This document shows positions 51,440 to 61,167 of a stretch of DNA of 64,000 nt, in pieces. Source of the stretch: Parvibaculum sp045863935 (GTDB lineage: Bacteria; Pseudomonadota; Alphaproteobacteria; Parvibaculales; Parvibaculaceae). The stretch covers positions 62,001 through 126,000 of the forward strand of contig NZ_BTVP01000003.1 in assembly GCF_045863935.1 (NCBI RefSeq). Reading direction: 5' to 3'. Numbering within the stretch: position 1 is the first letter of the stretch; each line of letters starts with the position of its first letter. The notes beneath the pieces were generated by a model. That model ran no database searches and had not been told where the DNA came from. It worked only from the letters and a program-made list of their open reading frames with translations. The position numbers and the translations under genes were made by a program.

Positions 51440-53659
51440 TTAAAGTTCGGCGCCTGCCGCCATATAGGCGGGCAGCCAGCCTTCATGGGCGGCTTTCATC
51501 CCAGCCAATGATATGGGAATGCCGCCATTGACTGTCAATTCGCGACCACCTGTCGCGCCGAGCCGTGCCGCGGCCACGCCCGCCTTCGCCGCGCGGGCGA
51601 GAAGGGCGGCGGCGTCCGCTTCCGGCAGCGTCACGAGGTAGCGTGCCTGGTCCTCGGCGAAGGCCCAGCAATGGAGCGGGAGGTCCGTTTGCGGCTTCAG
51701 GCTCGCCCCGATGCCGCCCGCCATCGCCATTTCGGCCGCCGAGACGAGAATGCCGCCATCCGAGACGTCGTGGACAGCGGTCAGGTTTCCGGCCCGGATT
51801 TCCTCGCGCACGAAGTCGCCGTTGCGGCGCTCCAGGGCGAGGTCGACGGGCGGCGGCGCGCTCGTATCGTCGCGCAGGCCCGCAATATCGCGCAGATAGA
51901 TCGACTGGCCGAGATGGCCCTTCGTCTCGCCGATGACGATGATGGCTTCGCCTTCCGCCTTGAAGGCGACGGTCGCGCGCTTTGTATAATCCGGCAGCAA
52001 GCCCACGCCGCCGATGGCGGGCGTCGGCAGGATGCCCTTGCCGTTCGTTTCGTTGTAGAGCGACACGTTGCCCGACACGACCGGGAAGTCGAGCGCGCGG
52101 CAGGCTTCGCCGATGCCCTCGATGCAGCCGACGAACTGGCCCATGATGTCGGGCTTCTCGGGATTGCCGAAATTCAGATTGTCGGTGACGGCAAGCGGTT
52201 CGGCACCCACGGAAGTCAGGTTCCGCCAGCATTCGGCGACCGCCTGCTTGCCGCCTTCCGCGGGGTCTGCCGCGCAATAACGCGGCGAGACGTCGAGCGA
52301 GAAGGCGAGACCCTTCGGTCCATCCTCGACGCGGATCACGGCGGCGTCGCCGCCCGGTCCGATCGCCGTGTTGCCCTGAATCAGGTGATCGTACTGTTCC
52401 CAGATCCAGCGGCGCGAGCACATGTCGGGCAGGGCGAGCATCTTCGTCAGCACCTCGCCGAGATCGTTCGGGGCGGGCGCATCGGCGGGCGCGAGCGGCT
52501 TCGGTTTTGCCGCCTTCACGAAGGGACGGTCATATTCCGGCGCCTGGTCGCCCAGTTCCTTGATCGGCAGGTCGGCCATCACGTCGCCATGCCGCCGCAC
52601 GCGGAAGCGCAGATCGTCGGTCGTCCGGCCGATCACGGCGAAGTCGAGGCCCCATTTGACGAAGATCGCCTCGGCATCCTTTTCGTGCGCCGGGTCCAGC
52701 ACCATGAGCATGCGCTCCTGGCTTTCCGACAGCATCATCTCGTAGGCCGTCATGCCTTCTTCGCGGCAGGGCACCTTGTCGAGATCGAGTTCGACGCCGA
52801 GATCGCCCTTGGCGCCCATTTCGACGGCCGAGCAGGTGAGGCCCGCCGCGCCCATGTCCTGGATCGCGATGACGGCGCCGGATGCCATCAATTCGAGGCA
52901 GGCTTCGAGCAGCAGCTTTTCGGAGAAGGGATCGCCGATCTGCACGGTGGGGCGCTTCTCTTCGGAGTTTTCACCGAATTCGGCGGACGCCATGGTCGCG
53001 CCGTGAATGCCGTCGCGGCCGGTCTTCGAACCGAGATAGACGATGGGCAGGCCTACGCCCTTCGCTTCGGAATAGAAAATCTTGTCGGCATCCGCGAGGC
53101 CCGCCGCGAAGGCGTTGACGAGGCAGTTGCCGTTGTAGCTCGGATCGAAATTCACTTCACCGCCGATGGTCGGCACGCCGAAGGAATTGCCGTAGCCGCC
53201 GATGCCGGCAACGACGCCGGAAACGATGTGGCGCGTGCGCGGATGGTCGGGCTCGCCGAAGCGCAGCGCATTGAGCGCCGCCACGGGACGCGCGCCCATG
53301 GTGAAGACGTCGCGCAGAATGCCGCCCACGCCCGTTGCCGCGCCTTCATGCGGTTCGATGTAGGAGGGGTGGTTGTGGCTTTCCATCTTGAAGATGATCG
53401 CCTGGCCGTCGCCGATATCGACGACGCCCGCATTCTCGCCCGGTCCGCAGATGACGCGGGGGCCGGTGGTAGGCAGCGTCCTGAGCCATTTCTTCGAGGA
53501 TTTGTAGGAGCAGTGCTCGTTCCACATGGCGGAGAAGATGCCGAGCTCGGTCAGCGTCGGTTCGCGGCCGATCAGGTCGAGAATGCGCTGGTACTCGTCG
53601 GGCTTGAGGCCGTGTTCGGCGACAAGCTCCGGTGTGATCCTGACATCGTTCGGTATCAC
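51440..53659 (-). CDS. purL: FGAM synthase subunit PurL (short form)
   Basis: 739 residues, the short PurL that needs separate PurQ and PurS. GTG start at 53659 overlaps the purQ stop (GTGA). Motifs WNEHCSYKSSK, ESHNHPSYIEP and MGAAGLTCSAVEMGAKG are intact. It performs ATP-dependent amidation of FGAR in purine synthesis. Confidence 0.97.
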   Translation of the reverse strand: MIPNDVRITPELVAEHGLKPDEYQRILDLIGREPTLTELGIFSAMWNEHCSYKSSKKWLRTLPTTGPRVICGPGENAGVVDIGDGQAIIFKMESHNHPSYIEPHEGAATGVGGILRDVFTMGARPVAALNALRFGEPDHPRTRHIVSGVVAGIGGYGNSFGVPTIGGEVNFDPSYNGNCLVNAFAAGLADADKIFYSEAKGVGLPIVYLGSKTGRDGIHGATMASAEFGENSEEKRPTVQIGDPFSEKLLLEACLELMASGAVIAIQDMGAAGLTCSAVEMGAKGDLGVELDLDKVPCREEGMTAYEMMLSESQERMLMVLDPAHEKDAEAIFVKWGLDFAVIGRTTDDLRFRVRRHGDVMADLPIKELGDQAPEYDRPFVKAAKPKPLAPADAPAPNDLGEVLTKMLALPDMCSRRWIWEQYDHLIQGNTAIGPGGDAAVIRVEDGPKGLAFSLDVSPRYCAADPAEGGKQAVAECWRNLTSVGAEPLAVTDNLNFGNPEKPDIMGQFVGCIEGIGEACRALDFPVVSGNVSLYNETNGKGILPTPAIGGVGLLPDYTKRATVAFKAEGEAIIVIGETKGHLGQSIYLRDIAGLRDDTSAPPPVDLALERRNGDFVREEIRAGNLTAVHDVSDGGILVSAAEMAMAGGIGASLKPQTDLPLHCWAFAEDQARYLVTLPEADAAALLARAAKAGVAAARLGATGGRELTVNGGIPISLAGMKAAHEGWLPAYMAAGAEL

Positions 53660-54330
53660 GCCACGGCCTCCAGAACGCTTTCGAAGAGTGCGCGTCCGTC
53701 GGTCGCGCCGTTCAGCGGTTCGATCATGTTTTCGGGATGCGGCATCATGCCGAAGACATTGCCGCGCTCATTGAGAATGCCGGCGATGTCGTTCAGCGAG
53801 CCGTTGGGGTTCGTGCCTTCGGCATAGCGCAGGCCCACGCGGCCTTCGCCTTCCAGGCGCTTCAGCGTTTCCGCGTCGGTGAAATAATTGCCGTCGCCAT
53901 GCGCGACCGGGCAGCGCCAGACCTCGCCTTGCCTGTATTTCCGCGTGAAGTCCGTGTCGGCATTCGCGACTTCGAGCTTCACTTCCTTGCAGACGAATTT
54001 GAGGCCCGCGTTACGCATCAGCACGCCGGGCAGCAGGCCCGCTTCGCAGAGAATCTGGAAGCCGTTGCAGATGCCGAGCACGCGCACACCCTTGTCCGCC
54101 GCCTTCGCGATCGCGGGCATGATGCGCCCGCGCGCGGCGATGGCGCCGGTGCGCAGATAGTCGCCATAGGAAAAGCCGCCGCAGAGCACCACAAGGTCGA
54201 GATCGGGCAGCTCCGTGTCGGCATGCCAGATGGGGACCGGTTTGCTGCCCGTGATGATTTCGAGAGCGCGAAGCATGTCGCGCTCGCGGTTCGAGCCGGG
54301 AAAGACGACGACGCCGGACTTCATGCTCAC
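53656..54330 (-). CDS. purQ: FGAM synthase glutaminase subunit PurQ
   Basis: 224 residues. Class I glutamine amidotransferase: VVVFPGSNRERD, nucleophile in GICNGFQILCE, and catalytic H in MMPHPEN near the end. The GTG at 54330 overlaps the purS stop (GTGA); an ATG six bases later is the alternative. It delivers ammonia to PurL. Confidence 0.96.
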   Translation of the reverse strand: MSMKSGVVVFPGSNRERDMLRALEIITGSKPVPIWHADTELPDLDLVVLCGGFSYGDYLRTGAIAARGRIMPAIAKAADKGVRVLGICNGFQILCEAGLLPGVLMRNAGLKFVCKEVKLEVANADTDFTRKYRQGEVWRCPVAHGDGNYFTDAETLKRLEGEGRVGLRYAEGTNPNGSLNDIAGILNERGNVFGMMPHPENMIEPLNGATDGRALFESVLEAVA

Positions 54331-54572
54331 TGCTCGTCGATCTCCACCGCGTAGTTTTCGATCACCGTGTTCGCGAGAAGCTTCTTGCTCATCTCGTCGA
54401 GCGCGGCACGGGCTTTCGCCGGGTCTTTTTCCGCGAGTTCGACCTCGAAGAGCTTGCCCTGGCGCACGCTTTCGACGCCCGAAAAGCCGAGAGAGCCGAG
54501 CGCTCCCTCGATTGCCTTGCCCTGCGGGTCGAGAACACCGTTTTTCAGCGTGACCTTGATGCGCGCCTTCAT
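54327..54572 (-). CDS. purS: FGAM synthase accessory subunit PurS
   Basis: 81 residues from ATG 54572 with GAGGAAG just upstream; the open frame before it is not homologous. Family pattern LKNGVLDPQGKAIEGALGSL and VRQGKLFEVELAE. It bridges PurQ and PurL. Confidence 0.94.
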   Translation of the reverse strand: MKARIKVTLKNGVLDPQGKAIEGALGSLGFSGVESVRQGKLFEVELAEKDPAKARAALDEMSKKLLANTVIENYAVEIDEQ

Positions 54573-54714
54573 ACTTCCTCGTCTTCCTTCATTTGTCATT
54601 GCCGGGCCCTCCTTCAATTTCAAGGATGCCGGCAATCCAGGGGCCGCTTGCTCTGAACGTGCGGCTCTGGATGCCCGGATCAAGTCCGGGCATGACGTCC
54701 GCCTGTGGCGAACG

Positions 54715-55479
54715 TCATTTCACCAGCGTGGGGCCGCCACGGCGCTTCGGCTCGTTCTCCACGAGCACGCCGAGCCGCCGCGCGACTTCCTGATAGGCTT
54801 CGACCAATCCGCCCATGTCGCGGCGGAAACGATCCTTGTCGAGCTTGTCGTTGGTCCGGATGTCCCACAACCGGCAGCAATCGGGGCTGATCTCGTCGGC
54901 CAGCACCACGCGCACCATGTCGCCTTCGTAGAGACGGCCGAACTCGACCTTGAAGTCGACGAGACGGATGCCGACACCAAGGAAGAGGCCGGTCAGGAAG
55001 TCGTTAATGCGCAGAGCGAGCGCCATCATGTCGTCGATTTCCTGCGGCGTCGCCCAGCCGAAGGCCGTGATGTGCTCTTCGGAGACCATCGGGTCGTGCA
55101 ACTCGTCGTTCTTGTAATAGAACTCGATGATCGAGCGCGGCAGCATCGTGCCTTCCTCGATTCCGAGACGCTTCGACAGCGACCCGGCCGCCACGTTCCG
55201 CACCACCACCTCGCAGGGGATGATCTCGACTTCGCGGATCAACTGCTCGCGCATGTTGAGCGAGCGGATGAAATGCGTCGGTACGCCGATTTCGTTCAGG
55301 CGCGTGAAGATGAACTCGGAGATGCGATTGTTGAGAACGCCCTTGCCTTCGATGGTGGCGCGCTTCGTCGCGTCAAAGGCAGTCGCGTCGTCCTTGAAGT
55401 GCTGGATCAGCGTGCCCGGCTCCGGGCCTTCATACAGCACCTTGGCCTTGCCTTCGTAAACGCGTCTGCGCCGGCTCAT
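54715..55479 (-). CDS. purC: SAICAR synthase PurC
   Basis: 254 residues from ATG 55479. Motifs VYEGKAKVLYEG, KDDATAFDATKRATI and LVDFKVEFGR. Ligates aspartate to CAIR in purine synthesis. 142 bases separate it from purS and hold a GC palindrome (54674-54694), so the four pur genes may be one or two transcripts. Confidence 0.96.
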   Translation of the reverse strand: MSRRRRVYEGKAKVLYEGPEPGTLIQHFKDDATAFDATKRATIEGKGVLNNRISEFIFTRLNEIGVPTHFIRSLNMREQLIREVEIIPCEVVVRNVAAGSLSKRLGIEEGTMLPRSIIEFYYKNDELHDPMVSEEHITAFGWATPQEIDDMMALALRINDFLTGLFLGVGIRLVDFKVEFGRLYEGDMVRVVLADEISPDCCRLWDIRTNDKLDKDRFRRDMGGLVEAYQEVARRLGVLVENEPKRRGGPTLVK

Positions 55480-55842
55480 GTCGTGATTCCAATCGGTTAG
55501 CCCGGAGAGCGACTCCGGGGCTTGGGTATCGTTCCGCACGGATTCGAGGGCCGCTCGATGCGGGAAGGAGAACCGGGGGCGGCTGCGGAATCGGCTCTCC
55601 GGCGTGCGCAAGGTAACGCAAGGCCAGACGCGATACAATGAGCCTTTGTTGCGCCGCACGCCCGGAAAAAAGGGTCCGGAAATCAGTGGCTTAGCTATTT
55701 CGTCGCAGCGAGCCCCGTGTCGTCCGATCGCGGTTGATTTGAGGGAAATGGACGGCTATGCCTAGGGCCAATTCCCTGCTGGTGAGGCCGGTACGCATCC
55801 CGGGCGGCCTTGGCCGGAGTTTTGAACGGAGAGACCCCATTC
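55480..55842. other. divergent purC / DUF1476 intergenic region
   Basis: 363 bases with no gene. It should hold both promoters. I see a short hairpin near 55500-55520 (CCCGGAG/CTCCGGGG) and no clear purine riboswitch or -35/-10 pair. Confidence 0.4.
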
Positions 55843-56160
55843 ATGTCCACCTTCGACAAGCGCGAAGACGGTTTCGAGAAGAAGTTCGTCCATGACGAGG
55901 AGATGCGCTTCAAGGCCAATGCGCGCCGCAACAAGCTGCTCGGCCTCTGGGCGGCGGAGAAGATGGGGCTCGGCGGCGATGCTGCTGCCGCATATGCGCA
56001 GGAAGTCGTCGCGGCCGATTTCGAGGAAGCGGGTGACGAAGATGTCTTCCGCAAGATCCGGCGGGACTTCGATGCCAAGGGCGTCGACCAGTCCGATCAC
56101 CAGATCCGCCGGACCATGGCCGAGCTGATGGACGAGGCGATCCGCCAGCTTCAGAGCTGA
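55843..56160 (+). CDS. DUF1476, F1-ATPase zeta-type inhibitor
   Basis: 105 residues from ATG 55843 with GGAGAG upstream. The pattern FDKREDGFEKKFVHDEEMRF at the N-terminus and a helical rest match DUF1476, the zeta subunit that inhibits ATP hydrolysis by F1 in Paracoccus and relatives. The inhibitory part is the N-terminal helix. Its 3' end overlaps the convergent PAS_5 gene by ten bases. The ATP synthase genes are not in this window. Confidence 0.85.
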   Translation: MSTFDKREDGFEKKFVHDEEMRFKANARRNKLLGLWAAEKMGLGGDAAAAYAQEVVAADFEEAGDEDVFRKIRRDFDAKGVDQSDHQIRRTMAELMDEAIRQLQS

Positions 56161-56681
56161 AGCTGGTTCTCGAAAATCGAAATACAGCCCAGCAGGAGAA
56201 TATCGTCCGGGCCTGAGCCCTCTATGGGCAGGTGGACGAATTCGAGCTGCAGGAAATCGCGGTCCACGCCGTGAAGGCGTCCATGCGTGACATGGACGCG
56301 GCGCTCCTCCGTCACCATGCGGTAGACGCCGGCGTTGGGCGCCACATGGGCCGGGTGGTAGAAGCCCGAGATGGAGAGCCCTGTCGGGTCGAAATCGAGC
56401 CAGCGCGTCAGGTGCGTGCCGACGACCCGGAGCCGCCAGTCCTCGCCGTCCTGATCGATCCGCTCGAGCATGAAGATGCTCGGCAGCAGGGGGGCGGTTT
56501 CGCGGCAGGGGAGGTTTGAGCGGCCGAGCAGGCGTCCGTTGCCGCTGTGCTTCTTCCAGAAGGCAATGAGATTGCGCGACTGGGGATGTGCGGCCGTCCC
56601 GACCGGAACCACGCTGGTTTCGATCCGCCGCACGGCGCCTTCCGTCCCCCTTGCCGCATATGCCTGGTGTTCCGCGAACAT
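56151..56681 (-). CDS. PAS_5 domain protein
   Basis: 176 residues from ATG 56681; the frame extends to a TTG at 56744 without a ribosome site. It matches the alphaproteobacterial PAS_5 family (NLIAFWKKHSGNGRLLGRS, RLRVVGTHLTRW). No output domain is attached. Such proteins often accompany stress responses, but the role is unknown. Overlaps DUF1476 by ten bases at the 3' end. Confidence 0.78.
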   Translation of the reverse strand: MFAEHQAYAARGTEGAVRRIETSVVPVGTAAHPQSRNLIAFWKKHSGNGRLLGRSNLPCRETAPLLPSIFMLERIDQDGEDWRLRVVGTHLTRWLDFDPTGLSISGFYHPAHVAPNAGVYRMVTEERRVHVTHGRLHGVDRDFLQLEFVHLPIEGSGPDDILLLGCISIFENQLQL

Positions 56682-56790
56682 CTTTCGGGCCTTTGCGTCC
56701 GTCGCGCCGCCCCTCGCGGGCGCGTCCCGCCAATTTCGCCGCAAACGCTATAAGATGCCGTTAATACGCTTCTTTTGGTCTTTCTGTGGT

Positions 56791-57489
56791 TCACACAGCG
56801 GCGCCGGTGAGCGTTGCGGCAAAGGCTGCAGCGGCGGTTTCTCTGGCATTTTCCTCGCTGAGGCCCGGAATTCTGTTTGCTGCGGATTCGCGCATCCGGT
56901 GCATGGCGCCCCAGGCCACGGCTTCGATGGCGAGCCGCGCCGCGAGCTTCAGGGCGGGGGAGGGGGCGTCTTTGCGGCCCATGGCCTTCATGGCGATGCT
57001 GGCGAGCGCGTCCCTGTGCTGGCCGCGTAGCTCCCGCGCATGCAATTGCCCGAATTCGGGGATATCCATGGCACATCGGTCAACAAGCCAGATTGCCTGC
57101 CGAGCCTCGTGCAGCATGTCGTAAAGCTCTCGGCCGATGGCAAGGAGCACCTCGCGGTCGACCTTGGCGCGCGGCTTCAGGGCGGCGTCCAAGGATGGCC
57201 AGTGCCGAACTTCCGCCGCCCGCGTGACAAACACCGCCACTGTCTCCGCCATGCCGGGATCGGCAAGGGGCAGGGCGAGTGCGTCGAGTGGCCGGGCGCA
57301 GAGCTTCAGGATCGCCAAGTGGAAGAGCGCTTCCTTGCTCGAAACATAAAGGTAGAGCGCGCCGGCCGACACGCCGGCCGCCTTTGCTACATCCGTCATC
57401 TGCGTTCGCCTCACGCCCAGGTCGGTGAAGCAGGCAATCGCCGCTTCGGCGATTGCCTCCAGTTTCCGCGGTTCCTTTTTGCGTGCCAC
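56791..57489 (-). CDS. TetR family regulator
   Basis: 232 residues from a GTG at 57489, chosen because AGGAG lies five bases upstream and because an earlier ATG would put translation over the operator. HTH near 27-50 (VRRTQMTDVAKAAGVSAGAL). Divergent from the PQQ dehydrogenase and likely to control it and itself through the palindrome at 57547-57561. Ligand unknown. Confidence 0.88.
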   Translation of the reverse strand: MARKKEPRKLEAIAEAAIACFTDLGVRRTQMTDVAKAAGVSAGALYLYVSSKEALFHLAILKLCARPLDALALPLADPGMAETVAVFVTRAAEVRHWPSLDAALKPRAKVDREVLLAIGRELYDMLHEARQAIWLVDRCAMDIPEFGQLHARELRGQHRDALASIAMKAMGRKDAPSPALKLAARLAIEAVAWGAMHRMRESAANRIPGLSEENARETAAAAFAATLTGAAV

Positions 57490-57529
57490 GCCGTCTCCTT
57501 TTTCGGGCCTCTCCGGCTTGCGAATCGTC

Positions 57530-57565
57530 TTGACTCCTAGAATAAATGAATGAATCATTCAGTCA
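57530..57565. promoter_or_regulatory. overlapping divergent promoters with TetR operator
   Basis: TGAATGAATCATTCA (57547-57561) is a perfect 15-base palindrome. TTGACT -35 boxes lie on each strand next to it (57530-57535 plus, 57560-57565 minus), so the palindrome lies within the core of both promoters. Minus -10 is TATTCT after a 16-base spacer; plus -10 is weaker (AATCAT). Confidence 0.65.
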
Positions 57566-57589
57566 AATTATTTCATCGGGAGACGGGAC

Positions 57590-59515
57590 ATGATCCGCAC
57601 GGTTGCGCTGGTTCTTATCGGGCTGATGGCGTCGTTCTCTCCGGCGCGGGCCGAAGCGGGTTGGTCTCATTACGGCGGCGATGCGGGCGGCACGCGCCAT
57701 TCCATCGCGGCGGAGATTACGCCCGGGAATGTGGGGGAGCTTCAGCGCGCCTGGCTTTATCGCACGGGCGACATGACGGCCCGCGCGGACGACATGAAAT
57801 ACAGCGCCTTCGAGGGAACGCCGATCCTCGTCGCGGGCGCGCTCATCTTCTGCACGCCCTTCAACGAAGTGATCGCGCTCGATCCAGGCACGGGTGCCGA
57901 GAAGTGGCGCTACGATCCAAAAGTTGAGGGCGGTTACCGTCCCGCCAATCAGTTCGTCTGCCGGGGTGTCACGCATTGGGCCGATGCGGCGGCGGGCGAG
58001 GGCGATCTCTGCGCTTCGCGCCTCTTCATGGGCACGACTGACGGACGCCTCGTCGCCCTCGACGCGCCGACCGGTCAACCTTGCCTCGGTTTCGGCATGG
58101 ATGGCGAGGTGACAATCGATCCCGGCATGCCGCTTCTGACGCGCAGCGAGTTCCAGATCACCTCGCCTCCCGTCGTCGCGCGCGGGGTTGTCGTGATCGG
58201 CTCGGCCATCGGCGACAACCAGCGTGCGGATGCGCCGCGCGGCACGGTGCGTGCCTATGATGCGCGCACGGGCAAGCCGCGCTGGAGTTTCAATCCCGTG
58301 GCGCGGGGAGCGAAAGACTTTCCTTCGGACTGGCAGGACGGCTCGGCGGAGCGCACCGGCCATGCCAATGCATGGGCACCAATGTCGGCGGACGAAGCGC
58401 GCGGTATGGTCTTCGTCCCGACCTCTTCGCCGTCGCCGGACTTTTTTGGCGGTGAACGCGTGGGCAACAACGCCTATGCGAATTCCGTCGTTGCGCTCGA
58501 TGCGACGAGCGGCGACGTGCGCTGGCATTTTCAGACCGTGCATCACGATGTCTGGGACTACGATCTCCCCGCGCAGCCGAGCCTCGTCACCTTGCAGCGT
58601 GACGGCAAGCCGCTCGACGCGGTGGTGCAGGTGACGAAGACCGGCCTCGTCTTCGTGCTCGACCGCGATACCGGCAAGCCCGTCTTCGAAGTCGGGGAGC
58701 GGCCCGTTCCGCAGGGCGGCGTTCTCGGTGAAGTGCTGTCGCCGACGCAGCCTTTCCCGGTCGCACCGCCGCCATTGGTCCCGCAGAAGCTTTCGGCCGA
58801 TGACGCCTGGGGACTTACCTTCTGGGATCGCAATGTCTGTCGCGAGCAGATCGCCGCGGCCCGCTCGGAAGGGATTTTCACGCCACCGTCGGAGCAGGGG
58901 ACGATCCTCTTTCCGTTCACGGGCGGCGGCGCCAACTGGGGCGGCATGGCGTTCGATCCCGCAAGCCAGATCATGTATGTCAACACGAGCCGCGCGGCGC
59001 ATATCGTTACCTTGATCCCGCGTGACAAATTCGCGGAAGCGAAGGCGGCGGAACCGGACAAGGAGATTTCCCCGCAAACGGGAACGGCGTGGGGCATGAA
59101 GCGCGACATTCTTCTGTCGCCCATCGACCTGCCATGCAACAAGCCGCCTTTCGGCATGCTTCACGCGATCGACCTCAATGATGGAACGATCAAGTGGGAG
59201 AGCGTGCTCGGCACGGTCCGCGATCTTGCGCCCGTTCCCCTGCCGTGGAAGACGGGCACGCCGAACTTCGGCGGTCCGGTCGTCACTGCCGGAGGCGTCG
59301 TCTTCATCGGCGCCGCGATGGACAATTATCTGCGCGCCTACGACGCCGCCTCGGGCGAGGAGTTGTGGAAGGGCCGTCTTCCCGCTGGCGGGCAGGCGAC
59401 ACCGATGACTTACGAATGGGAGGGGCGCCAGTATGTCGTCATCGCCGCGGGCGGCCATTCGACATCGACGACCACGCTCGGGGATTCCATGGTTGCCTTC
59501 GCGCTGCCGGATTAG
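57590..59515 (+). CDS. PQQ-dependent dehydrogenase, periplasmic GDH-like
   Basis: 641 residues with a Sec signal peptide (about 1-22) and no membrane helices beyond it. Repeated propeller strands with GD(xx)AGTRH-type start, VVALDATSGDVRWHFQTVHH, and the last blade GPVVTAGGVVFIGAAMDNYLRA match membrane-glucose-dehydrogenase-like PQQ enzymes. It would oxidise a sugar or alcohol in the periplasm. No PQQ synthesis genes are here. Control by the adjacent TetR regulator is likely. Confidence 0.85.
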   Translation: MIRTVALVLIGLMASFSPARAEAGWSHYGGDAGGTRHSIAAEITPGNVGELQRAWLYRTGDMTARADDMKYSAFEGTPILVAGALIFCTPFNEVIALDPGTGAEKWRYDPKVEGGYRPANQFVCRGVTHWADAAAGEGDLCASRLFMGTTDGRLVALDAPTGQPCLGFGMDGEVTIDPGMPLLTRSEFQITSPPVVARGVVVIGSAIGDNQRADAPRGTVRAYDARTGKPRWSFNPVARGAKDFPSDWQDGSAERTGHANAWAPMSADEARGMVFVPTSSPSPDFFGGERVGNNAYANSVVALDATSGDVRWHFQTVHHDVWDYDLPAQPSLVTLQRDGKPLDAVVQVTKTGLVFVLDRDTGKPVFEVGERPVPQGGVLGEVLSPTQPFPVAPPPLVPQKLSADDAWGLTFWDRNVCREQIAAARSEGIFTPPSEQGTILFPFTGGGANWGGMAFDPASQIMYVNTSRAAHIVTLIPRDKFAEAKAAEPDKEISPQTGTAWGMKRDILLSPIDLPCNKPPFGMLHAIDLNDGTIKWESVLGTVRDLAPVPLPWKTGTPNFGGPVVTAGGVVFIGAAMDNYLRAYDAASGEELWKGRLPAGGQATPMTYEWEGRQYVVIAAGGHSTSTTTLGDSMVAFALPD

Positions 59516-59595
59516 CCCCGCATTCCGCTTGTCATCGTGCCGCGCCTCCCCGCACAATCCTCCCACGAACAACAAAAACAAGGGGAGGGGTGGCC

Positions 59596-60375
59596 ATGAC
59601 CGCCTATGAAAACGTCACCATCGAGAAACACGGCCCGGTAGCGCTCGTCCGGTTCGATCGCAAGGGTGCGCGCAACGCCTTCAATCAGCAGACGATCCTC
59701 GAACTCACGGACGTCGCGCGCCGCTTCCAGGACGATCTCGAAACGCAGGCCGTGGTGCTGACCGGCACGCGCGAATCCTTCTCAGGCGGCATCGACCTCA
59801 AGGAGCGTGCCTCGCGCGCCGTCACGGCGGGCAGCGACCTCGAACTGCGCCGCACCTATTATCGCGGTGTAAAGCTCTGCCAGGCCTGGGAGGACATGCC
59901 GCAGATCACGGTCGCCGCCATCGAGGGCATGGCGGTCGGTGCGGGCGTCGCACTGCCGCTCGCGCTCGACTGGCGCGTCATGGGCCGGAACGCCTTTCTC
60001 TATGTCCCGGAAGTGAAGATCGGCATCAACCTGCAATGGGGGGCGCTGCCGCGCCTCATCACGCTGGTGGGGCCCGCCCGCGCGAAGCGCATCTGTATTC
60101 TCTGCGAGCGCATGAGCGCCGCGCACGCGCTCGACTGGGGTCTCATCGAGGAGATCGCCGAGGACGGCCATGTGGTCGAGAAGGCGATGGAGCTTGCCGC
60201 CACTGCGGCGTCGATGCCCGCGCCCGCCGTCCGCATGGTCAAGGAAGCGGTCAACGCAACGGCCAATGCGCTTCACAAGGTGAGCGCCTATGCCGATGCC
60301 GACCAGAGCCAGCTCTCGACCAATTTCCGGTCCGCGCAGGAGGAAAGCGACAAGTTCGTGAAGGGAGGGAAGTAG
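59596..60375 (+). CDS. enoyl-CoA hydratase/isomerase family protein
   Basis: 259 residues from ATG 59596 with GGAGG upstream. Crotonase-fold oxyanion-hole segments SFSGGIDLKER and AAIEGMAVGAGVALPLALDW. The exact reaction is not readable; hydratase or isomerase of a CoA thioester. 80 bases after the PQQ gene on the same strand. Confidence 0.87.
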   Translation: MTAYENVTIEKHGPVALVRFDRKGARNAFNQQTILELTDVARRFQDDLETQAVVLTGTRESFSGGIDLKERASRAVTAGSDLELRRTYYRGVKLCQAWEDMPQITVAAIEGMAVGAGVALPLALDWRVMGRNAFLYVPEVKIGINLQWGALPRLITLVGPARAKRICILCERMSAAHALDWGLIEEIAEDGHVVEKAMELAATAASMPAPAVRMVKEAVNATANALHKVSAYADADQSQLSTNFRSAQEESDKFVKGGK

Positions 60376-60376
60376 C

Positions 60377-61099
60377 TCAGGCTACTTCCTTCACCTTCAG
60401 CCGGGATGCGATCTGTTCGAGGGAGAGGAGATGGTTCCCCTCCTTCACCAGATCGTAGACCGTCACGTTCAGGGCGCGGAGCGTCTTGCGGACGATCGCT
60501 CTCGTCTCCGGGTGCTCGTCGAAGTCGATCACATTGACGCAGGCCGTGTTCTGGTCGAGCGCGGCGAAGGTCGAAAGCCCGGTGCCGAGCGCCCAGCCGA
60601 TCACGAGCCGGTTGATGCCGCCATGCGCGACGAGGGCGAGCGTGTCCCATTCGGGCTCGGCGATCACCGTTTCGAGCGCGGAGACGACACGCGCGTTTAC
60701 GTCCTCGAAGCTGTCGCCGCCATTGTAGCGGGCGCCCGGCACATGCGCGTCGCGGAAGGAATAGGCGATGTCGTTCAGATCCGTGATCTGCTCGCGGAAG
60801 GTTGGGTCGCCGCGCAGTTCGACGAAGTGATCGAGCGGCTCGATCTCCAGTCCGCGTCCTTCGAGGACGAGGCGCGCCGTTTCCAGCGAGCGGGGAAAGC
60901 TCGAACTCACCGCCCGGTCGAACGGGATTTTCGCCAGCGCCTTGCCGGTGAGGCTCGCCTGTTCGCGGCCCCAATCCGTCAGTGGCACAGCCGCGGGGTC
61001 GGCCACGCGGTTGCCCATGTCGTCGACATAGGACACGTCGCCATGGCGAAACAGATAGATGCGGCGGCGGCGCGAGCCGTCGAAAGCGGTGCGGAGCAT
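60377..61099 (-). CDS. histidine phosphatase family protein
   Basis: 240 residues from ATG 61099 with GAGGGA upstream. Catalytic RHG at 18-20 and the second histidine in LVAHGGINRL. Phosphoglycerate-mutase-like phosphatase of unknown substrate. Its stop lies one base from the end of the convergent hydratase gene. Confidence 0.85.
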   Translation of the reverse strand: MLRTAFDGSRRRRIYLFRHGDVSYVDDMGNRVADPAAVPLTDWGREQASLTGKALAKIPFDRAVSSSFPRSLETARLVLEGRGLEIEPLDHFVELRGDPTFREQITDLNDIAYSFRDAHVPGARYNGGDSFEDVNARVVSALETVIAEPEWDTLALVAHGGINRLVIGWALGTGLSTFAALDQNTACVNVIDFDEHPETRAIVRKTLRALNVTVYDLVKEGNHLLSLEQIASRLKVKEVA

Positions 61100-61167
61100 G
61101 GGGTATCCCTCAGTCGCGAAAACCAATGCCGCGCAGTATAGGCCGGAATGTGACGGGCGGGTGACGC

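Noticed and set aside
54672..54696. ATGCCCGG/CCGGGCAT palindrome as a pur operator
   Set aside because: It resembles dispersed intergenic palindromes ending in CATGAC seen elsewhere in the window and has no link to known purine regulators.
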